A DNA stretch of 64,000 bases from Deefgea chitinilytica (GTDB lineage: Bacteria > Pseudomonadota > Gammaproteobacteria > Burkholderiales > Chitinibacteraceae), in the NCBI RefSeq assembly GCF_016881405.1, contig NZ_WOFE01000002.1, positions 248,001 to 312,000 of the forward strand, in the 5' to 3' direction. The position numbers were made by a program, and so were the translations under genes. Of this stretch, positions 17,866-26,494 are shown one piece after another (the first letter of the stretch is position 1; each line of letters opens with the position of its first letter). The notes under the pieces are model-generated. The model saw only the letters and a list, made by a program, of their open reading frames with translations, was not told where the DNA came from and did not search any database.

Positions 17866-18426
17866 ATGACGCTTCGTTTTAATGATCTTCATCCGCTGCT
17901 CAGCGGCGCAGGACAAAAACTCTACGGTGGCGAAGCCATCTCGCAATTGGAGCATGCGCTGCAAGCGGCGCACTTTGCTCAATTAGCTGGCGGCGATGCC
18001 GCAGCAATAACCGCAGCACTATTGCACGATATAGGCCACATTATTTGCGAGCAACAAGACCATGATGTCGCTGCAGGTATTGATGATCAGCATGAATTTG
18101 TCGCCGTCACGGCACTCAAAGACTTATTTGATCAGCGCGTTTTATTTGCGATTGCACGGCATGTAGAAGCCAAACGCTATCTGTGCGCGACAGAAGCTGA
18201 TTATCTGGCTGCTTTATCGCCGGCATCACAAATGTCATTACAACTGCAAGGTGGCGTGATGAACGATGAACAGGCGGCGCGTTTTGCTGCCAGTAGCTAC
18301 GCCAAAGATGCAATTTTTTTACGCCGCTGCGATGACCAAGCGAAAGTCGTCGGTTTAGTCACTGCCCCGCTCAACTATTTTTTACAGATTGCCAAAACAA
18401 TCTGTATCAGCAAGGAATTGGCATGA
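17866..18426 (+). CDS. Phosphonate-operon HD-domain protein (PhnZ-like oxygenase family)
   Basis: The ATG at 17866 gives 186 residues; an in-frame ATG 21 nt upstream is possible. The HD motif is clear: QLEHALQAAHFAQLAG, then ALLHDIGH, with later ARHVEAKRYL. These are ligands for the mixed-valence di-iron centre of PhnZ-type enzymes, which split 1-hydroxy-2-aminoethylphosphonate to glycine and phosphate. The partner 2-oxoglutarate oxygenase PhnY, which makes that hydroxylated substrate, is not encoded nearby, so this member may act on another phosphonate taken from outside. Its 3' end overlaps the ATPase gene by 4 nt. Confidence 0.82.
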   Translation: MTLRFNDLHPLLSGAGQKLYGGEAISQLEHALQAAHFAQLAGGDAAAITAALLHDIGHIICEQQDHDVAAGIDDQHEFVAVTALKDLFDQRVLFAIARHVEAKRYLCATEADYLAALSPASQMSLQLQGGVMNDEQAARFAASSYAKDAIFLRRCDDQAKVVGLVTAPLNYFLQIAKTICISKELA

Positions 18427-19526
18427 TTCGCGAATCGACCACCAATCTGAATATCACGACCGAACTCAGTATTGCTGGCATCCAAAAGCAATTTGGCAGC
18501 TTTACCGCGCTCCGCGATATTTCGCTCAATGTGCAAAAAGGCGAATTTGTTTGTCTATTGGGCCCATCGGGCTGCGGCAAAACCACCTTGTTACGCATCA
18601 TCGCAGGCCTAGAAACCGCGGATAGCGGCACTATCGTGCAAACAGGCTGTGACATCACCAAGGCCAGCGCAGCAGAGCGCGATTACGGCATTGTGTTTCA
18701 ATCGTATGCGCTGTTTCCGAATCTAAGCGTTGCTCAAAATATCGCTTATGGCCTGAAAGGCCGCGCGCAAGATAAAGCGCGCCGCGTCACCGAGTTGCTG
18801 ACACTAATTGGCCTGCCAGCCATTGCCGACAAATACCCAGCGCAACTCTCAGGCGGTCAGCAACAGCGGGTTGCTTTAGCACGCGCCTTGGCCACATCGC
18901 CGAATTTATTATTACTCGATGAGCCTTTATCGGCGCTCGACGCGCAAGTGCGCGAGCATTTACGCACTGAAATCAAAGCATTACAGCAAAAATTAGGCGT
19001 CACCACCATCATGGTGACGCACGATCAAGAAGAAGCACTGACGATGGCTGATCGTATCGTCGTGATGAATCATGGTGTGATCGAGCAAATCGGCACGCCA
19101 ACCGAGATCTACCAACACCCTGCCAGCCGCTTTGTTGCTGACTTTGTCGGTCACTGCAACTGGCTAACAGCTCATGCGGTGAGTGAGCATCGGGTGCGTC
19201 TGGGCGAATCAGAACTCGAAATCAGCCACAGCACAAGATTAAAACCGGGCCACGAATGCGAGCTATTTATCCGCCCCGAAGACATACAATTACTGCCAAA
19301 CTGGCGGGCTGGTGAGCAACTTGCACTGGGAAAATTACTGCATATGGAGCTGATCGGCTGCGTATATCGCTTGCGACTTTCCGTCGCATTATGGGCAGGC
19401 GTTGAATTGGAAGTCGTCATTAGTCATAGAGAATTGGCGCAGCTACGCTTGGGTGATGGGCAATTAATTCCAGTGTATTTACCGCCAGATAAATTGCGCT
19501 GCTTCATGCCGGAGCGTGCCGCATGA
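18423..19526 (+). CDS. AEP ABC transporter ATP-binding protein
   Basis: The 367-residue ATPase shows Walker A GPSGCGKTTLLR at about residues 48-59, Q-loop FQSYALFPN, signature LSGGQQQRVALARAL, Walker B LLLLDEPLSALD and H-loop MVTHDQEEAL. A C-terminal TOBE-like domain with HECELFIRPEDIQLL follows. It powers import of 2-aminoethylphosphonate through the adjacent permease. It overlaps the HD gene by 4 nt upstream and the permease gene by 4 nt downstream, so the operon is translationally coupled. Confidence 0.93.
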   Translation: MIRESTTNLNITTELSIAGIQKQFGSFTALRDISLNVQKGEFVCLLGPSGCGKTTLLRIIAGLETADSGTIVQTGCDITKASAAERDYGIVFQSYALFPNLSVAQNIAYGLKGRAQDKARRVTELLTLIGLPAIADKYPAQLSGGQQQRVALARALATSPNLLLLDEPLSALDAQVREHLRTEIKALQQKLGVTTIMVTHDQEEALTMADRIVVMNHGVIEQIGTPTEIYQHPASRFVADFVGHCNWLTAHAVSEHRVRLGESELEISHSTRLKPGHECELFIRPEDIQLLPNWRAGEQLALGKLLHMELIGCVYRLRLSVALWAGVELEVVISHRELAQLRLGDGQLIPVYLPPDKLRCFMPERAA

Positions 19527-21220
19527 GTAGCATGACTCTCCCTGCAGCTACAATCAAAATGCGCAGCGAAACAATCGCTTGGAGTTTGGCCGCGCTGGCG
19601 GTGCTGATTTTGGCCATCATTTTGGGTGGCCCTTTGCTGGCGATTTTATGCCAAGCTTTTTTCGACCCGAAAGCCAATGCTTGGGGGATGGGCTCGATTC
19701 GTGCGGTTTTACAGTCGCCTAGCCTAGTGCAAAGTCTGCTCAATAGTCTGAACGTCGCACTGACCAGCACCGCCATCGTGATTCCCTTGGCGTATCTTTA
19801 TGCGGCGGCACTCACGCGCTCAGCCATGGCCACTCCGCTCAAAGGACTTTTTCGGATGCTGGCGCTCATCCCGCTGCTCGCGCCGTCACTGCTGCCCGGT
19901 ATCGCGCTGGTGTACTTATTTGGTAATCAAGGTCTACTTAAATCTTGGTTTCCCGATGGCAGTATTTATGGTTTTTGGGGCATTGTCATCGGCCAAGTGT
20001 TTTTTACCTTCCCACACGCGATGATGATTTTGCTGACTGCGCTGCGCGTTGCCGATGGTCGTCTGTATGAAGCGGCGACCGCGCTGGGCGCGGGCAACAC
20101 GCGGCAATGGTTTACCGTAACGCTACCCAGTGTGCGTTACGGTCTACTTTCGGCGGCAGTCGTGGTGTTTACGCTGGTTGTCACCGATTTTGGCGTTGCC
20201 AAAGTGATCGGCGGGCAATTTAATGTGCTGGCGCTAGAAGCCTACAAACAAGTGATCGGCCAGCAGAATTTCTCGCGCGGCGCGGTGATTGGTCTCTTGC
20301 TCTTGGTGCCAGCGATTCTGTCTTTTGTGCTCGATCATTACTCGCAAAAAAAGCAGCAAGCGATGCTCAGCGCCCGCGCCCAACCCCTGCAAGCGAAAAC
20401 GAACCCGTGGCGAGATCATACTGCGCTGGTGTTTTGCAGCTTAGTCAGCGGCGCTTTGCTCATTATTTTAGGCACTGCGATTGCCGCCGCGTTTATCAAG
20501 CTGTGGCCTTACCAAATGCAGCTTTCATTCAGCCATTTTAATTTTGACGATGTGGATGGTGGCGGTTGGGCAGCGTTTAGCAATAGTTTGAAAATGTCAG
20601 CATGGACGGCGCTGTTTGGCTCGATTTTGGTGTTTGCTGGAGCGTGGCTCACCGAAAAAGTCGCCGCCTGCCAGCCTTGGAAACAGGCACTGCATTTGTT
20701 TGCGATGCTACCGATGGCGGTACCCGGCTTGGTGCTCGGTTTGGGCTATGTGTTTTTCTTTAATCATCCAAATAATCCGCTTAATGCTTTGTACAGCACG
20801 ATGGCGATTTTGGTGCTGTGCTCGATTGCCCACTTTTACACCACCGCTCATCTCACCGCCGTTACAGCACTCAAGCAGCTCGACAAAGAATTCGAAGCCG
20901 TTGCTGCTTCGCTCAAAGTGCCGTTCTGGATCACCGCGTGGCGCGTAACCTTGCCGATCTGCCTACCTGCTTGCCTAGAAATTGCGCGCTACTTTTTTGT
21001 CGCCACGATGACCACGGTTTCGGCAGTCGTGTTTATTTACACCCCCGAAACGATGCTGGCATCGGTATCGGTACTGAATATGGATGACGCAGGCGACACC
21101 GCGGCAGCAGCAGCAATGGCGACGCTGATTGTTGTCAGCTCAGCTGCTGCGTGTGGGATATTTGCGGTCGTCAGCCATTACCTGCAACGTAAAAGCCAAA
21201 GCTGGCGTGTAAATAGATAG
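19523..21220 (+). CDS. AEP ABC transporter permease, two fused permease domains
   Basis: The 565-residue protein holds two BPD_transp_1 domains in one chain, with about 12 hydrophobic segments. The two EAA loops that contact the ATPase are visible: LYEAATALGAGNTRQWFTVTLP near residue 185-205 and FEAVAASLKVPFWITAWRVTLP near 455-478. This fused layout is typical of Fe3+/AEP-type importers. It follows the ATPase with a 4-nt overlap. A hairpin of the GGGTAT family starts at its stop codon and an operator precedes phnW, so the transport and catabolic genes may be separate transcripts. Confidence 0.92.
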   Translation: MSSMTLPAATIKMRSETIAWSLAALAVLILAIILGGPLLAILCQAFFDPKANAWGMGSIRAVLQSPSLVQSLLNSLNVALTSTAIVIPLAYLYAAALTRSAMATPLKGLFRMLALIPLLAPSLLPGIALVYLFGNQGLLKSWFPDGSIYGFWGIVIGQVFFTFPHAMMILLTALRVADGRLYEAATALGAGNTRQWFTVTLPSVRYGLLSAAVVVFTLVVTDFGVAKVIGGQFNVLALEAYKQVIGQQNFSRGAVIGLLLLVPAILSFVLDHYSQKKQQAMLSARAQPLQAKTNPWRDHTALVFCSLVSGALLIILGTAIAAAFIKLWPYQMQLSFSHFNFDDVDGGGWAAFSNSLKMSAWTALFGSILVFAGAWLTEKVAACQPWKQALHLFAMLPMAVPGLVLGLGYVFFFNHPNNPLNALYSTMAILVLCSIAHFYTTAHLTAVTALKQLDKEFEAVAASLKVPFWITAWRVTLPICLPACLEIARYFFVATMTTVSAVVFIYTPETMLASVSVLNMDDAGDTAAAAAMATLIVVSSAAACGIFAVVSHYLQRKSQSWRVNR

Positions 21221-21267
21221 GTATAGCCGCATAAGACTTTTAACTAATTAATTACCGAGATATACCC
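21219..21267. repeat. GGGTAT...ATACCC hairpin element, copy 2 (weak)
   Basis: GGTATAGCCGCAT begins at the permease stop codon and the element closes with CCGAGATATACCC about 48 nt later. Only the outer arms pair well. It fits the spacing and ends of the other family members, but is one of the more decayed copies. Confidence 0.5.
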
Positions 21268-21303
21268 ATACAGCGCAATTGCGCTTTTTTGGGGATCAAA
21301 AAT

Positions 21304-21315
21304 TCATCTAGATGA
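21304..21315. promoter_or_regulatory. Possible PhnR operator upstream of phnW
   Basis: TCATCTAGATGA is a perfect 12-bp palindrome 11 bp before the phnW ATG. It shares the CTAG centre with the sites at 16706 and 26469 but has AT instead of GT/AC in the flanks, so it departs from the HutC consensus. It suggests phnWX has its own regulated start. Confidence 0.5.
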
Positions 21316-21326
21316 TAGGAACCAAC

Positions 21327-22454
21327 ATGCAACAAGCGCCGATTTTATTAACGCCCGGCCCACTCACCACCAGCCTTGCTACACGCACGGCGATGCTCAC
21401 TGATTGGGGCTCTTGGGATGGCAGTTTTAATGCACTCACCGCCTCGGTGTGCGCCGACTTGCTGTCCATCGCCAACGGCAAAACCCACCATTGCTGCATT
21501 CCTTTGCAAGGCTCGGGCACCTTTGCCGTAGAAGCGGCACTAGGAACGCTGGTGCCACGTACGGGCAAAATACTCGTGCTAGAAAACGGCGCTTACGGTC
21601 AGCGGATGAGCAAAATTGCGCGGGCAATTGGCCGCGATCTCGCCGTTTTATCGTGGCCGGACGGTGTCGCTGTGGATGCACAAGCGGTCAAAGCCAAGCT
21701 GCAAAGCGACCCCACCATCACCCAGATTGGCCTAATTCATTGCGAAACCGCGACCGGCTTACTTAATCCACTTCCTGAGATCGCCAGGATTGCCAACGAT
21801 GCAGGCTGCGAGCTCATTGTCGATGCGATGTCGTCGTTTGGTGCGCTCGACATTGATGTAGAGGCGCTCAATTTATGCGCGGTGATCGCCGCTTCTGGCA
21901 AATGCTTGGAAGGCGTGCCGGGCATGGGTTTTGTCATCGCCAAAACGGCAGCGATTGCCTTGGCACATGGCAACAGCCCATCGCTGGCGCTCGATTTGGC
22001 CGATCAATTTGAGTATCTGCAGCGTACTGGTCAATGGCGCTTTACGCCGCCGACGCATGTGGTGGCGGCACTACGAGCTGCACTTGATCAGTATCTAGCT
22101 GAAGGTGGCAGAGCTACTCGTCTAGCGCGCTATATATCGAATGCCAAAGTTTTGATTGAGCGCTTAAAGTCCGCCGGACTGAAACTTTTTTTAAATGAAA
22201 AGCTGCAAGCGCCGATCATCCTGACTTTCCACGCGCCAGCGCATCCCGATTATCAATTTGCGGCGTTTTACGCCGCGATGCGCGAGCGCGGTTTTGTGCT
22301 GTATCCGGGCAAACTCACGCAAATCGAAACCTTCCGCGTCGGCTGCATTGGCGCCATCGACAGCGCCCAACTCGAGCAAGCCGCCCACGCCATTATTGAC
22401 GTACTCACCCAATTAAACTGGCTCACGCCAGCAGCAGAGAAAAACCATGCTTAA
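21327..22454 (+). CDS. phnW: 2-aminoethylphosphonate-pyruvate transaminase
   Basis: The ATG at 21327 follows AGGAACCAAC and is preferred over an ATG 15 nt upstream, giving 375 residues. The class V aminotransferase fold shows [10 protein letters not shown] at the N-terminus, [23 protein letters not shown] and the PLP-lysine in [15 protein letters not shown]. It moves the amino group of AEP to pyruvate, giving phosphonoacetaldehyde and alanine. PhnX, encoded next with an 8-nt overlap, then splits the C-P bond. Length agrees with the family (about 365-375). Confidence 0.95.
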   Translation: MQQAPILLTPGPLTTSLATRTAMLTDWGSWDGSFNALTASVCADLLSIANGKTHHCCIPLQGSGTFAVEAALGTLVPRTGKILVLENGAYGQRMSKIARAIGRDLAVLSWPDGVAVDAQAVKAKLQSDPTITQIGLIHCETATGLLNPLPEIARIANDAGCELIVDAMSSFGALDIDVEALNLCAVIAASGKCLEGVPGMGFVIAKTAAIALAHGNSPSLALDLADQFEYLQRTGQWRFTPPTHVVAALRAALDQYLAEGGRATRLARYISNAKVLIERLKSAGLKLFLNEKLQAPIILTFHAPAHPDYQFAAFYAAMRERGFVLYPGKLTQIETFRVGCIGAIDSAQLEQAAHAIIDVLTQLNWLTPAAEKNHA

Positions 22455-23280
22455 CACGACATCACGCAACTACACTGGCCCACTGCAGGCCATCATTTTT
22501 GACTGGGCCGGCACCGTACTCGATTTTGGCTCATTCGCGCCGACCCAAGTATTGGTTGAAGCGTTCAAACAACTCGGCATCACGCTGACCTTGACCGAAG
22601 CACGCGGCCCGATGGGATTGGCAAAATGGGATCACATCAAAGCGGTCGGCCAGATGGAATCGGTGGCGGCGCGCTGGCAGCAGAAATTTGGCCGCGCGAT
22701 GAACGACGCCGATGTGGATCAGATTTATGCGCTGTTTATGCCGCTACAAATCGCCCACGTTGGCGAATTTTCGCAGCCCATTTCGGGGGCTATCGAGACC
22801 ATTAATGCCCTGCGTGAACGCGGGCTCAAAATCGGCAGCTGCACTGGCTACCCGCGCGCGGTGATGAATACTTTGCAGCCTATTGCCGCGCAATATGGCT
22901 TTACGCCCGATTACATCGTCGCCGCCGATGATCTAAAAGCCGGCGCTCGCCCGGGGCCATGGATGGCGCTAGCGAATGTCATTGAGCTGGGTATTAGCCA
23001 CGTTGCGGCGTGTATCAAGGTGGATGATACAATACCTGGCATTACCGAAGGGCTCAGCGCCGGAATGTGGACGGTCGGTCTAGCCATTAGCGGTAATGAA
23101 GTCGGCCTGACTGAGCCTGAATGGCATGCCCTCAACGCCGATGAGCAAGCCCGGCTGCGCGACATTGCTAGCGCCAAATTGGCTGCCGCTGGCGCGCATT
23201 TTGTTATCGACAGCATTGCTGATTTGCCTGCCGTCATCGTTGAAATTGAGCAAGCATTAGCGCGCGGCGAGCGACCATGA
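22447..23280 (+). CDS. phnX: Phosphonoacetaldehyde hydrolase (phosphonatase)
   Basis: The 277-residue HAD-superfamily enzyme has the nucleophile Asp in [12 protein letters not shown], the cap-domain Schiff-base Lys in [15 protein letters not shown], the CTGYPRAVM motif and [17 protein letters not shown] near the end. It hydrolyses phosphonoacetaldehyde to acetaldehyde and phosphate, completing AEP breakdown. It overlaps phnW by 8 nt upstream and the flavoprotein gene by 4 nt downstream, so the three are coupled. Confidence 0.96.
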   Translation: MLNTTSRNYTGPLQAIIFDWAGTVLDFGSFAPTQVLVEAFKQLGITLTLTEARGPMGLAKWDHIKAVGQMESVAARWQQKFGRAMNDADVDQIYALFMPLQIAHVGEFSQPISGAIETINALRERGLKIGSCTGYPRAVMNTLQPIAAQYGFTPDYIVAADDLKAGARPGPWMALANVIELGISHVAACIKVDDTIPGITEGLSAGMWTVGLAISGNEVGLTEPEWHALNADEQARLRDIASAKLAAAGAHFVIDSIADLPAVIVEIEQALARGERP

Positions 23281-24678
23281 CAATGTCAGAATTTCAACCG
23301 TGGTGGTTTGCCGATGCACTCGCGCAAGAAAACGCCACTTCGCGCCCATCGCTGAACGATACGATCACCGCCGACGTGTGCATTGTCGGCGGCGGTTACA
23401 CCGGCCTGTGGACAGCGATTCAGCTCAAGCAAAAACAGCCTGAACTGAAAGTCGTGCTGATCGAAAAAGGCCTGTGCGGCAGCGGCGCATCGGGGCGCAA
23501 TGGCGGTTGCGTGTTGACGCTCGCACCGAAATTTCTGACGCTCAAGCGGCTGTTTGGCGAAGCTGAAGCGATTAAAATCGTGCAGGCATCAGAAGCTGCC
23601 GTGTACGCAATTCGTGATTTTTGCGATCAGTATCAGATTGAAGCCCAATTAAGGATTGACGGAGCGCTGTATACCTCGACCAATAACGCACAAAGCGGTG
23701 CGATGGATACGGTCGTTGATGCCTTAAGCCGAGCGCGCTGCAATAGCTGGAATCCGCTCGCGCCAAGCGAAGTACAAAAAATGGCAGGTTCCAAGCGGCA
23801 TCTTGAAGGGCATTTTTCACCGATTGCTGGCAGTGTGCATCCGGCGCTATTGGTGCGCGGTCTCGTTCGCGCCGCCGAATCACTCGGCGTCATCATTTAT
23901 GAAAACACGCCAATGCGCCGCCTGCATTACGGCCAACCCGCTAGCGTTATCACCCAGAATGGCAAAGTGAGTGCTGGGCAAGTCGTGCTGGCGATGAACG
24001 CATGGATGGCCAGCCAGTTCCGCCAGTTTGCGCGCAGTATTGCGATTGTGTCATCCGATATGATCATCACCGAGCCCTGCCCCGAGTTGCTAGATGAATT
24101 GGGCTTGCAACACGGCGCAGCGGTCTGCGATTCGCGGATTTTTGTGCATTACTATCGTACGACCTGCGATGGCCGCTTGATGCTCGGTAAAGGCGGCAAC
24201 ACCTTTGCGTTTGGCGGCAAAATGCGCGCCGAGTTTGATCAGCCCAGCCGCTATGCACCGCAACTCAAGCAAAGCTTGCGCGAGTTTTTCCCGCGTTTGG
24301 CCAGCGTGCCGATTGCCTCCTCGTGGAATGGCGCGTCGGATCGCTCGGTAACCGGCCTACCCTTTTTCGGCCTGCTCGATAACCAGCCCAATATTTGCTA
24401 CGGCTTTGGTTATTCCGGCAATGGCGTTAGCACTTGCTATTTGGGTGGGCAGATTTTAAGCAGTATGGTTTTGAAAGAAAAAGATGGCTGGGGGCAATGT
24501 GGGCTAGTCAGTGGGCCACTTCCCGCCCGAGCCAATCCGCTGGTTGGGCAGTATGCTGGTACGCAACGCGATTCGCCGCAAAGAAGCCTGCGAAGACCAA
24601 GGAAAAAAACCGAGCGTGATAGATTGCTATTTGGCACGATTTGCAGCGGCAGCGGGGAAAGCGGATAAGGGGAAATAA
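23277..24678 (+). CDS. AEP-cluster FAD-dependent amine oxidoreductase, frameshifted near the 3' end
   Basis: The DAO-family flavoprotein has the FAD-binding [16 protein letters not shown] near residues 31-46 and [12 protein letters not shown]. Members of this family in phn clusters are thought to oxidise AEP or N-methylated derivatives towards phosphonoacetaldehyde. The start overlaps phnX by 4 nt. In the original frame translation continues after GLVSGPL with a low-quality basic tail and stops at 24668. Moving to the +1 frame at about 24520 gives [20 protein letters not shown] followed by a normal family ending with stop at 24676-24678. The residues expected between GPL and FPPEP (about two to three) are missing, which would fit an 8-nt deletion or a sequencing error. 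The catalytic part is intact. Confidence 0.82.
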
Positions 24679-24688
24679 GATTTATCAA

Positions 24689-24738
24689 GGGTATACTGCT
24701 GTAGACGTTTTTTATAAATAACTGCAGAATTATACCCC
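24689..24738. repeat. GGGTAT...ATACCC hairpin element, copy 3
   Basis: GGGTATACTGCTGTAG and CTGCAGAATTATACCC form imperfect arms around an AT-rich centre, starting 10 nt after the restored stop of the flavoprotein gene at 24678. It is the member that ends the phnW-phnX-oxidoreductase unit. Confidence 0.65.
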
Positions 24739-24869
24739 ACCATAAATTCATACGATCTACTATGCTTGCACTTATTAGAATCGATACTAGATAAGTACAA
24801 GCTATGGGTACTGCCTTGCCAATCAATCGTGTGTATCGCTAGCAAGCCAACTCCTAAACGATTCAAAGC

Positions 24870-25592
24870 TTACAATCCATCCTTTGCATGAGATAAAATA
24901 TCAACAACCCCAAAGTGTTGAAAAGACTCTGCATATACGGTGTAAAACAGTGAAAGTGCGCAAATCCCCACTTGCGCAGCAAACCTAAGAGTCTGCTTTA
25001 AGGTGTCTGAGTCATCATCAAGATAGCTAACTTTGAAATGAATATTCTCTGCGTCATCCTCGATTTGAAGTGTCTGCATAAGCGCACGTTCATTCGGATG
25101 AGCCCCGAAATCAATAGTCCGATCATAGAGAATCTTCGTAACATCCCCTTCATGAGCATCAACTTCAATAGCTAACTCAATTAACGCCTTAATTTGAAAC
25201 TCTTTCTTTACTTTTTTCTTTGAATCTTCACTGTCGTGGCGACATAACCATGTCTGGCGTGAATCTGGATTACGTGCAAGATAAAGGCCATAAAGAGCAT
25301 TCTCCAAACATGATCGAAGCAAAGCATAACTTTCAGGGATTTGTCCACTCCAACTCATTCGACATGCTGCTAAAAAATTTGAATGCGCACGAATCACAAA
25401 AAATGCTGAAAACCAATTTTGCGAATGATTTAAACCGCTAATTGCAACACGATAAGCACGATCAATATCAAGTAAGCGAGCAACGTCATCTGTCAAATGA
25501 GCAAAAGTCGCAAACTCATTAAGACGCGCCTCATCAAAGAATTTCGATATTTCTTCTCTATCCCAATTCGGCGGCGGTGATGGAAATGGCAT
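24870..25592 (-). CDS. Uncharacterised helical protein inside the AEP island
   Basis: The 240-residue product is not recognised with certainty; its helical pattern recalls the DUF5677-type proteins. It has no signal peptide and looks mainly alpha-helical. Notable segments are NWFSAFFVIRAHSNFLAACRMSWSG, LLRSCLENALYGLYLARN, and a charged run SEDSKKKVKKEFQIK. The gene is flanked by AT-rich sequence, is transcribed against phnWX, and separates the catabolic genes from their regulator, so it may be an acquired passenger. Nothing in the sequence points to a phosphonate function. Confidence 0.7.
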   Translation of the reverse strand: MPFPSPPPNWDREEISKFFDEARLNEFATFAHLTDDVARLLDIDRAYRVAISGLNHSQNWFSAFFVIRAHSNFLAACRMSWSGQIPESYALLRSCLENALYGLYLARNPDSRQTWLCRHDSEDSKKKVKKEFQIKALIELAIEVDAHEGDVTKILYDRTIDFGAHPNERALMQTLQIEDDAENIHFKVSYLDDDSDTLKQTLRFAAQVGICALSLFYTVYAESFQHFGVVDILSHAKDGL

Positions 25593-25705
25593 ATCTTAAA
25601 TATCCTCTGCTATACAAATAAATAAAATTTCCAGCTATTTCTTACGAATTGATTACAATGCATCGCATTGTAGTCAATGAAAAGGCCCACAATAGGCCAA
25701 TCCGA

Positions 25706-26419
25706 TTAACAATCAGGATCGATCACCAACTGAATTGCATTGGCGGCAAAACGAGTAATGCCGTATTCAATCACTTGCCCCTGTTCATCTTGATAAACGC
25801 TTTCCACATACAGCACGGGCTGGCTTTTGGGTTGGCCTAACTGCACCGCAACTTCGGGGCGCGGGATGCGCGCGGTGATGCGGGACATTTTTCTCGTGAT
25901 GCTCTGAATGCCTGCAGCGCGCAGCGCTTCACTCATGACGCCTTGCTCGACCAAGCGCTGCGTAAAACCATCAAATCGCGGAAGCGGAAGATATTCAGTA
26001 CAGACGCCAACGATTTGGTTTTCGACAAAATCGAGTGCATCGATTTGCAGCACTTCGCTGCCTTTGGTAATGCCGAGTATGTTGCAAATTTCGTCGTTGG
26101 CGTGGATGGTTTTGCTGCTCAAGATTTTGCTTTCACCACTGAGACTTTGCGCTGCCAAACTGTGCGAAAAACGCTCTTTTTTGCCCATGCGGTAATCGAT
26201 TAAATCTTCTTGCACAAAAGTGCCGCGCCCCTGCTCGATTCGTACCAAGCCTTGCGCTTCCAGTGCCTGCAATGCGCGGCGCACCGTATGGCGATTGACT
26301 GCAAAACGCTCGGCCAGCAGTGGCTCAATCGGTAACTGGCCTTGCAACTGTTTTTGATGAATGTCTTGCGCTAGGGTATTGGCAATCAGCTGCCATTTGG
26401 GAAGGATTTTGTCTGACAT
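25706..26419 (-). CDS. GntR/HutC-family regulator of phosphonate utilisation (PhnR/PhnF type)
   Basis: The 237-residue protein has an N-terminal GntR winged helix (LLAERFAVNRHTVRRALQAL, EQGRGTFV) and a C-terminal UTRA effector domain (about residues 95-230, with EYLPLPRFDG and YVESVYQDEQG). This is the build of HutC-subfamily repressors that sense a small metabolite. Its place at the end of the AEP island, and TCTAGA palindromes before the transporter operon, phnW and itself, indicate that it regulates AEP uptake and degradation. The effector (AEP or phosphonoacetaldehyde) is inferred. Confidence 0.9.
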   Translation of the reverse strand: MSDKILPKWQLIANTLAQDIHQKQLQGQLPIEPLLAERFAVNRHTVRRALQALEAQGLVRIEQGRGTFVQEDLIDYRMGKKERFSHSLAAQSLSGESKILSSKTIHANDEICNILGITKGSEVLQIDALDFVENQIVGVCTEYLPLPRFDGFTQRLVEQGVMSEALRAAGIQSITRKMSRITARIPRPEVAVQLGQPKSQPVLYVESVYQDEQGQVIEYGITRFAANAIQLVIDPDC

Positions 26420-26468
26420 GCGAGCCGCATTGGGTGGGGAAAACGATGATTATAATATGGCTTGATGA

Positions 26469-26478
26469 CGTCTAGATG
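26469..26478. promoter_or_regulatory. Possible autoregulatory PhnR operator
   Basis: CGTCTAGATG, about 50 bp upstream of the regulator ATG, is an imperfect palindrome: one half matches the perfect site at 16706 (CGTCTAGACG) and the other matches the phnW site (CATCTAGATG). The wider context GATGACGTCTAGA mirrors the TCTAGACGTCATC context at 16706. Confidence 0.6.
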
Positions 26479-26494
26479 ATTGAACCAGCGCGCA

